Part shown: piece after piece, positions 62,101-64,000 of the stretch
Numbering within the stretch: the stretch's first letter is position 1
How the letters are laid out: each line of letters starts with the position of its first letter
Assembly: GCA_964017045.1 (NCBI GenBank)
Contig: OZ024802.1
Location: 13,156,435 to 13,220,434 of the forward strand
Reading direction: 5' to 3'
Source: Omphiscola glabra
Lineage: Eukaryota; Mollusca; Gastropoda; Lymnaeidae
Length of the DNA stretch: 64,000 nt
Made by a program: the position numbers and the translations under genes
Notes under the pieces: generated by a model
What the model was told of the DNA's origin: nothing
The model's database searches: none
The model's input: the letters and a program-made list of their open reading frames with translations, nothing else

Positions 62101-64000
62101 AATGACAATTTACAGTCATTTTAATGACAGACTTTGTAGATACATTCCTCAAATTAATGACAATTTACAGTCATTTTAATGACAGACTTTGTAGATACAT
62201 TCCTCAAATTAATGACAATTTACAGTCATTTTAATGACAGACTTTGTAGATACATTCCTCAAATTAATGACAATTTACAGTCATTTTAATGACAGACTTT
62301 GTAGATACATTCCTCAAATTAATGACAATTTACAGTCATTTTAATGACAGACTTTGTAGATACATTCCTCAAATTAATGACAATTTGCAGTCATTTTAAT
62401 GACAGACTTTGTAGATATAGTCCTCAAATTAATGACAATTTACAGTCATTTTAATGACAGACTTTGTAGATACAGTCCTCATATAATGACAATTTACAGT
62501 CATTTTAATGACAGACATTTTAAGTCTAGTCATTTTAACTACCCGCATTTCATCATTGTTAGTTACCACTTATGTCATTATCAATCATGTGGTTTACTTC
62601 ATCCAAATCCATTAGTACTCCGAATAAAATAAGGTAAAAAGTCTACCTTAATTTTTATTACCAGCTTAAACATAATCATAGTATTTTCCTTACATAATCA
62701 TAGTATTTTCCTTACATAATCATAGTATTTTCATTACATAATCATAGTATTTTCATTACATATTAACAGCCAATAAATTGTTCATCATGGTTCATATAAA
62801 ATCTTAAACTTTATTAACAATTTTGTGGTGTAATGTTTTGGTCCAGCCATTTTAACACCAGCTTTTATGCCCACTGTTGACAGCTGTACGGTACGGTAGG
62901 GTCCCTAAGAGGTCCAAGAGTCAGGAGGAGCAGAGCGTGACGTCTAGCGATTCCAGCCAGGACCAGACAGCTCTGGAGAGCAAGCAGCTGGCCATTTATG
63001 ATGTCATTCTCAGCATATCTCAGGCCCACCATGCTCACTGTGCCATCACAGAGGACAAGATAAAAAACTTGGTGCGGCACCCCGCCACTCTTGTGAGTTT
63101 ACCCTTCCATTTGTTTTATGCTATTCCTAAGACCTGTGTCATTTAAACTCTTAGCCGGGTCTGTTTTTTTTTTTGCCTGTAATTCATCTGACTTAAATTC
63201 TGTTGCAAGGCAAGTTAAAGTTTTGTATGAACGTATCAAATATTTATAAGTGCCATAGAGAAAATATGATCAGCTGAAAGTGTAATGTGATAAAGAAAAA
63301 AGCAGATACATTGGCACACTTAAGTAAAAATTCAACCCTCAGCTTAGTTTGTACATTTTATCATCTGTTGATGTTGACTGTATTGTATTTTATCATCTGT
63401 TTGTGTAAACCCTAGTGTATATATCATTTGTTTTTTTCCATGTTCTTGAGTGTTGAAAACAGGAAATAGTGCCATTTAACATCAAAAGGCTTGCAGAAAA
63501 AAAATATTGAAATTCACCTGGGTAATAATAGTGGGGTAGATTAGTACATTCTTTAAAATAATGCCTACTCATGTGCCCTCTTGAGCCAACACCATCCATC
63601 TATAAATATCATAGAGATTTATTTGAATATATCTTCTTCTTGGCAGATGGAGTTTTTATCTAAATGAACAATGTTGTTACTTTAGCTATGAAATTAACAT
63701 AAAACTATGGCAACAAGGATTTATTTAAATTTTATAACCCAATTCTTCCCCCCCCCCCCCCATCCCCATTTTCCAGCTATCCAACTGCATGTTTCATAAC
63801 ATGAAACTGTCAACTGCATGTTTCATAACATCAAACTGTCAACTGCATGTTTCATAACATCAAACTGTCAACTGCATGTTTCATAACATCAAACTGTCAA
63901 CTGCATGTTTCATAACATCAAACTGTCAACTGCATGTTTCATAACATCAAACTGTCAAATTGTATCTGCAGATGACAAAGATTCACATACCTACAGGGCA
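28731..64000 (+). CDS. E78: Ecdysone-induced protein 78-like nuclear receptor (NR1E), 3' end outside window
   Basis: The joined exons 28731-29184, 61081-61205, 61478-61619, 62884-63092 and 63972-64000 stay in frame (intron phases 1, 0, 1, 0) and give 319 codons before the window ends. The first 151 residues are a Ser/Thr/Gly-rich A/B domain. The DNA-binding domain is canonical: finger 1 C172/C175/C189/C192, P-box CEGCKG at 189-194, finger 2 C208/C214/C224/C227. The C-terminal extension [11 protein letters not shown] (242 on) and the finger-2 sequence [20 protein letters not shown] match E78 rather than E75 or Rev-erb. The hinge and the first part of the ligand-binding domain follow. Known role of the family: a nuclear receptor in the ecdysteroid cascade of arthropods, probably binding direct-repeat half-sites; its role in molluscs is little known. 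Intron 1 is 31.9 kb and very repeat-rich. Confidence 0.9.
29600..29830. repeat. Degenerate tandem repeat, about 24-bp words
   Basis: Repeats of the type TCATTTCTTCACTGTCCCAG and CAGCCACAATCATTTCTTC recur about eight times with drift. Two overlapping open frames here are by-products. It lies at the start of E78 intron 1. Confidence 0.65.
30574..30800. mobile_element. Inverted-repeat element built of GACGGAAATTTGATCGA-type words
   Basis: The left part contains GGAAATTTGATCGAAAGAAA, and the right part, read on the other strand, contains TGAAATTTGATCGAAAGAAA. A second inner inverted pair is TTTCTTTTTGAACGCA with TGCGTTCAAAAAGAAA. The whole block folds back on itself. There is no coding capacity, and target duplication is not evident. 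Confidence 0.7.
30801..31964. other. Intronic sequence, no element defined
   Basis: This part of E78 intron 1 has C- and G-homopolymers (about 30825, 31418). GGGACCACTGG at about 31249 could be one hAT-type end facing GGCCAGTGGTTCCCAAACTT at 30121, but flanks do not match. Confidence 0.4.
31965..33038. mobile_element. TIR-bearing DNA element, copy 2
   Basis: It is collinear with copy 1 (25065-25961) in direct orientation. Shared anchors include GTTGCTCTATCGTAACAATG, CATCCTCATCTAACCATTCA, CCGTTCAAGCAGCGATGTTA and TTGACTGCACATGACACTTG. The right end GTAATGGACACCCCC corresponds to the right terminus of copy 1. The left terminal repeat of copy 1 is not recognisable here, so this copy is truncated or diverged on that side. 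Confidence 0.7.
33659..33741. repeat. Tandem duplication, about 42-bp unit, two copies
   Basis: GTGAGTGGTATGAGTGTGAA...TCTATGTT is followed at once by a copy with one obvious substitution (GGTATG to GGCATG). Confidence 0.9.
33742..35211. other. Intronic sequence without recognised features
   Basis: This is E78 intron 1. It contains short CT/T-rich tracts (about 34210-34260) but no element or exon that I can support. Confidence 0.4.
35212..35612. repeat. Minisatellite with GA-expanded units (about 44 to 60 bp)
   Basis: The core GGTTTTAAGGTCTCACCTGT plus GTTAGAGTGAGAG repeats about eight times. The first units are short and diverged; the last three to four are about 60 bp and nearly identical because a GGGGGAAGAGAGAAGAGAGA tail has been added. 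This looks like recent expansion at the right side. Confidence 0.9.
35613..38108. other. Intronic sequence without recognised features
   Basis: A CAGGGGTTCTTAACT word at about 36152 resembles a hAT-type end but no partner is found. 37440-37960 is less AT-rich and has open frames on both strands, none with family resemblance. Confidence 0.4.
38109..38136. repeat. (TA)n microsatellite
   Basis: A TA run of about 14 repeats follows a C-homopolymer at 38094-38105. Confidence 0.9.
38137..40682. other. Intronic sequence without recognised features
   Basis: This is AT-rich, with short A- and C-homopolymers. No exon, RNA gene or transposon is recognised. Confidence 0.4.
40683..41412. repeat. 53-bp minisatellite, about 14 copies, two linked unit variants
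   Basis: The unit runs AGTAGCACAGTCAATCC..AATGTTGG.AACATAATGTCAACAGAGAGACAGAA. Most units are either CCCAATGTTGGTAAC or CCAAATGTTGGGAAC, so the two variable sites are linked. The variants are interspersed rather than blocked. Divergence inside each variant is very low, so the array is young or homogenised. Confidence 0.95.
41413..43889. other. Intronic sequence including a dispersed repeat
   Basis: A C-homopolymer is at 42028-42040. The stretch about 42590-42760 contains CGTCGGACGGCTAATTGACC (42644-42663) followed by TCGAGCTGAAACTTGGCACA, and is related to the repeat block near 4725. An open frame at 43082-43384 (100 codons) has no family resemblance. No gene is supported. Confidence 0.4.
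43890..44095. repeat. Degenerate minisatellite, about 20-bp unit
   Basis: Units close to CCGACTAGGGATATGCCGCT and CCAACTAGGAATATGCCGAT recur about ten times. Confidence 0.85.
44195..44570. repeat. 40-bp minisatellite, about nine copies
   Basis: Each unit contains CACTGTCAGGCCAGCCCTCT followed by GTTCTGTA and a variable TATATGAGAA/CATGTGAGCA end. Open frames on both strands are by-products. Confidence 0.9.
44571..44999. other. Intronic spacer
   Basis: An open frame (from 44757) shows no family resemblance. Nothing else is supported. Confidence 0.35.
45000..45132. repeat. 30-bp tandem repeat, about four copies
   Basis: Units of the form TGTGTCTTATTTTCCTGTTT plus CTTGTATCAA repeat with small changes. 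Confidence 0.8.
45133..46089. other. Intronic spacer without recognised features
   Basis: I can support no repeat or exon here. Confidence 0.4.
46090..46310. repeat. CT/CCA-rich low-complexity tract
   Basis: Words such as CACTCCACCC and ATCCACTCTCCACTCCATCC recur irregularly, giving a strong pyrimidine bias on the plus strand. The reading frames on the minus strand are by-products. Confidence 0.75.
46311..47411. other. Intronic spacer without recognised features
   Basis: There is weak repetition of CATCTCAACC-like words at 46790-46890. No other feature is seen. Confidence 0.35.
47412..47915. repeat. 24-bp minisatellite, about 20 copies
   Basis: The unit is CGTGATATGCCCATAGGTTG plus GCAT, with variants CCC/TCC and ATCG/ATTG. 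Because 24 is a multiple of three, frames stay open on both strands for up to about 250 codons, but the peptides are simple octapeptide repeats without other support. Confidence 0.95.
47916..48717. other. Intronic spacer with (GT)n
   Basis: It contains a GT microsatellite at 48263-48285. Nothing else is recognised. Confidence 0.5.
48718..48907 (-). mobile_element. SPIN-like hAT MITE, copy 1
   Basis: The 190-bp element starts CATCGGTTCTCAACCTGTGG and ends GATTGAGAACCACTG. Inside are GTCGAACGACCCTTTCCCAG, GGTCGCCTAAGACCATCGG, TTATGAAATAGCAACGAAAA and GGGTCGCGGCATTATGAAG, the layout of SPIN-family non-autonomous hAT elements. Flanks GTTTAGGA and TTTTAGGA are 7 of 8 identical, an 8-bp target duplication. 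It is in the opposite orientation to the other two copies. Confidence 0.88.
48908..49879. other. Intronic spacer; possible further hAT-type end
   Basis: CCACTTTGAGAACCACTG (about 49827-49843) looks like a hAT-type terminus, and CAGTGCCCCTTTGAG (about 49682) could be its partner, with C and A tracts between. Flanks do not match, so the element is not called. Confidence 0.35.
49880..50720. repeat. Degenerate 20-21-bp minisatellite
   Basis: Long series of AACCCATCCATTAACCATCAC-like units (21 bp) from about 50340, preceded by AACCTATCCATTATAACTT units (20 bp, about five near-identical copies at 49990-50100) and more decayed copies between. Confidence 0.88.
50888..51027. repeat. (CT)n-rich microsatellite
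   Basis: Almost pure CTCTCT with interspersed CACTCT and CGCTCT. Confidence 0.95.
51257..51500. repeat. 44-bp minisatellite, about 5.5 copies
   Basis: Near-identical units contain GTCCCGTTCAATATTACATG and AAGACATCCATGCTAGAACA. Only one or two substitutions are visible among them, so the expansion is recent. Confidence 0.95.
51501..52138. other. Intronic spacer without recognised features
   Basis: An open frame at 51564-51833 is AT-rich with no family resemblance. Confidence 0.35.
52139..52323 (+). mobile_element. SPIN-like hAT MITE, copy 2, perfect 8-bp target duplication
   Basis: The 185-bp element starts CAGTGGTTCTCAACCTTCCT and ends CATGTTGATAACCGCTG. It contains AATGCCGCGACCCTTTAA, GTTGTGGCGACCCCCAACCA, TTAGGCGACCCCTGGGAAAG and AAAGGGATCGCGACCCAC. 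Flanks ACCTAAAT (52131-52138) and ACCTAAAT (52324-52331) are identical. Confidence 0.93.
52332..53689. other. Intronic spacer with A-, G- and C-tracts
   Basis: It includes AAAAAAA tracts (53025-53050, 53140-53185) and a G-run (53330-53343). Open frames are low in complexity. No gene is seen. Confidence 0.4.
53690..54000. repeat. 22-bp CT-rich minisatellite grading into (CT)n
   Basis: About nine copies of CCTCTCCTCTCTCTGTCTCC plus GC, followed by nearly pure CTCTCT. Three overlapping open frames of 150-180 codons are by-products. Confidence 0.93.
54060..54660. repeat. 28-bp minisatellite with two sub-blocks
   Basis: The unit is TTGTTGGTAAAGCTGTCCAT plus GTGTGGCA. Units in 54190-54410 mostly read CTGTCCATGTGTGGCAT, those in 54410-54610 CTATCCATATGTGGCCT, so the array grew from two founder variants. 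The flanks (54060-54190, 54610-54660) are decayed copies. Confidence 0.93.
54661..55184. other. Intronic spacer
   Basis: It contains a repeated GTGGTATGTTGTTTGTxCTG word pair at about 54904 and 54946. No gene is supported. Confidence 0.4.
55185..55370. repeat. 22-bp C-rich minisatellite, about eight copies
   Basis: The unit is ACCTCCGTCACTGTCCCCCC plus AC, with small length changes in the C-run. The frames are proline-rich by-products. Confidence 0.9.
55371..56359. other. Intronic spacer with C-homopolymer
   Basis: A C-run of about 18 lies at 55525-55542. No exon or element is recognised. Confidence 0.4.
56360..56805. repeat. 38-bp minisatellite, about 11 copies
   Basis: The unit is GATGATTGGCTGCGGTGTGT plus GGTTAGGATGTGGTTTGA. 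Variants include GTATGTGG and GTTAGA. A 20-bp duplication (GTTTCGAAGAAGTATTTACG twice) follows at 56881-56920. Confidence 0.93.
56921..57338. other. Intronic spacer with short repeat
   Basis: Four copies of an 18-bp TGTTGATCACTGTCACAA-like word lie at about 57180-57240. Nothing else is recognised. Confidence 0.5.
57339..58119. mobile_element. hAT-like non-autonomous element, interrupted by a LINE fragment
   Basis: It starts CAGTGGTTTCCCAAACTTTA, followed by TTTTACTGGGGACC, and ends GCCAGTTTGGAAATCACTG preceded by GGTGCCCCACTGGTCCC. The termini are imperfect inverted repeats. The left flank AGCTAAGG and right flank AGCATGTC do not form a clean 8-bp duplication. The middle (57463-58010) is a separate LINE insertion. 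Confidence 0.65.
57463..58010 (+). mobile_element. 5'-truncated LINE fragment with 38-bp target duplication
   Basis: It encodes a reverse transcriptase tail: [52 protein letters not shown] and [12 protein letters not shown]. After a stop at 57738-57740 and small shifts, it continues with [28 protein letters not shown] and a final [15 protein letters not shown]. The copy is truncated and broken. The left flank (57425-57462) and right flank (58011-58048) match at 32 of 38 positions, and the LINE-like reading begins right at the flank boundary. Confidence 0.8.
58262..58490. repeat. 22-bp minisatellite, left part
   Basis: The unit is GTGTTGAGGTTGTGAGGCTC plus AC, variants GGCTC/AGTTC/GTCTC and CACGTG/CACATG. 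About ten copies lie before the solo LTR insertion. It is the same array as 58958-59775. Confidence 0.93.
58491..58957. mobile_element. Solo LTR inserted in the 22-bp satellite
   Basis: The 467-bp unique block begins TGTAACATAGC and ends GTTGTGTTACA (TG...CA with TGTAACA/TGTTACA inverted ends). It is flanked by CACGT on the left (58486-58490) and CACGT on the right (58958-58962), a perfect 5-bp target duplication, and the satellite resumes in register on the right. No internal retrotransposon domain is present, so recombination between two LTRs is the likely origin. Gypsy or BEL type cannot be decided. Confidence 0.85.
58958..59775. repeat. 22-bp minisatellite, right part (about 37 copies)
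   Basis: It continues the array with GTGTTGAGGTTGTGAGGCTC and GTGTTAAGGTTGTGAAGTTC units. Many contain the palindrome CACGTG, others CACATG. The last copies shorten (GGTTCATGTTGAGGTTGTGA). Confidence 0.93.
59776..60721. other. Intronic spacer before the E78 DBD exons
   Basis: An open frame at 60011-60274 is hydrophobic and AT-driven, without family resemblance. No exon is supported. Confidence 0.4.
60722..60907. mobile_element. GC-rich insertion flanked by 13-bp direct repeats
   Basis: TATCTGTTATATG occurs at 60709-60721 and again at 60908-60920, enclosing 186 bp whose composition (strongly GC-rich, with TTTTCGGCCCACCGGGCGCC and a G-run) is unlike the AT-rich surroundings. This is the signature of a retroposed or transposed insert with target duplication. 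The element family is not recognised. Confidence 0.65.
61081..61205 (+). CDS. E78: E78 DNA-binding-domain exon 1 (zinc finger 1)
   Basis: The acceptor is GTGTTCTTCCAG. The exon encodes [20 protein letters not shown] and CK. The intron right after CEGCK is the widespread position in nuclear receptor genes. The donor is AAG|GTTGGT. Confidence 0.93.
61305..61330. repeat. C-homopolymer in E78 intron 2
   Basis: A run of about 18 C lies in the 272-bp intron between the two DBD exons. Confidence 0.8.
61478..61619 (+). CDS. E78: E78 DNA-binding-domain exon 2 (zinc finger 2)
   Basis: The acceptor is CTTCATTCAG. The exon encodes [20 protein letters not shown] through [20 protein letters not shown] and D. 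The donor T|GTAAGT leaves one base that forms Ser with the next exon, giving [14 protein letters not shown]. Confidence 0.95.
61718..61914 (+). mobile_element. SPIN-like hAT MITE, copy 3, perfect 8-bp target duplication
   Basis: The 197-bp element starts CAGTGGTTCTCAACCTATCA and ends AGATTGAGAACTGCTG. It contains TTGTGGCGACCCCCAAACAC, TTCATAACTGTAGAGTATAT, TTAGGCGACCCCTGGGAAAG and CAAAGGGGTCACAACCCACA. Flanks CTTTAGTA (61710-61717) and CTTTAGTA (61915-61922) are identical. It lies in the E78 intron after the second DBD exon. Confidence 0.93.
62062..62515. repeat. 55-bp minisatellite, about eight copies
   Basis: The unit contains CATTTTAATGACAGACTTTG, TAGATACATTCCTCAAATTA and ATGACAATTTACAGT. 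Copies are almost identical; edge copies carry small changes. It is within an E78 intron. Confidence 0.95.
62680..62765. repeat. 20-bp tandem repeat, about four copies
   Basis: The unit is CATAATCATAGTATTTTCCT plus TA, with a CC to CA change in later copies. Confidence 0.9.
62884..63092 (+). CDS. E78: E78 hinge and ligand-binding-domain start exon
   Basis: The acceptor is CCACTGTTGACAG. The exon encodes [20 protein letters not shown], a Ser/Asp/Gln-rich hinge, and then [20 protein letters not shown], the first helix of the ligand-binding domain. The donor is CTT|GTGAGT. Confidence 0.9.
63778..63955. repeat. 29-bp minisatellite, about six copies
   Basis: The unit is TCAACTGCATGTTTCATAAC plus ATCAAACTG. 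It ends directly before the acceptor of the last E78 exon in the window. Confidence 0.93.
63972..64000 (+). CDS. E78: E78 next exon, first 29 bases only
   Basis: TTGTATCTGCAG at 63960-63971 is a good acceptor, and the following bases read in the required phase as MTKIHIPTG without a stop up to the window edge. The segment is short, so this exon is likely but unproven. Confidence 0.55.

Overview
The window looks like nuclear DNA from an animal. It is AT-rich, has split genes with GT-AG introns, intron lengths from a few hundred bases to about 32 kb, and many transposon remnants and minisatellites. The gene content points to a protostome, most likely a gastropod mollusc: an E78-type (NR1E) nuclear receptor, a single-exon rhodopsin-like GPCR resembling the gastropod chemoreceptor-type expansions, and SPIN-like hAT elements, a group I recall being reported from a pond snail. 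The species assignment is inference; no ribosomal or mitochondrial marker is present.

Layout. 1-5.2 kb: the end of a 41-bp minisatellite, an intact intronless class A GPCR gene (1935-3185, +), a decayed LINE fragment (about 3445-4625) and dispersed repeat DNA. 5.9-12.2 kb: a complete five-exon gene for prenylcysteine oxidase (PCYOX1-like, +, 510 aa). All four intron phases agree, and the first intron holds small hAT-like elements and a LINE remnant. 12.6-18.3 kb: intergenic, AT-rich, no gene recognised. 18.4-19.6 kb: an uninterrupted C2H2 zinc-finger coding exon on the minus strand. It has two internal fingers and a C-terminal finger pair of the Ikaros/hunchback dimerisation type. 19.7-28.7 kb: intergenic, with a tRNA-derived SINE, a 425-bp foldback element with about 183-bp arms, and one copy of a 1-kb TIR element. 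28.7-64.0 kb: an E78 nuclear receptor gene (+), with the N-terminal domain exon at 28.7-29.2 kb, a 31.9-kb intron, then the DNA-binding-domain exons, the hinge/LBD start and a few bases of a next exon. It runs off the window end.

The giant E78 intron is the most unusual landscape here. Between about 40 and 60 kb it carries more than ten unrelated minisatellites (units of about 20-53 bp), two SPIN-like MITEs, a LINE fragment nested in a hAT-like element, and a solo LTR inserted cleanly into a satellite with a perfect 5-bp target duplication. Many long open reading frames there are by-products of tandem repeats and are not annotated as genes.

The four genes look unrelated in function: a sensory-type receptor, a lysosomal flavoenzyme and two transcription factors. 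I see no operon-like or pathway logic linking them and no evidence for a new multi-gene system. The most noteworthy observations are the transposon insertions with readable target-site duplications, especially the three SPIN-like copies, the foldback element and the solo LTR, and the zinc-finger protein with reduced finger architecture.
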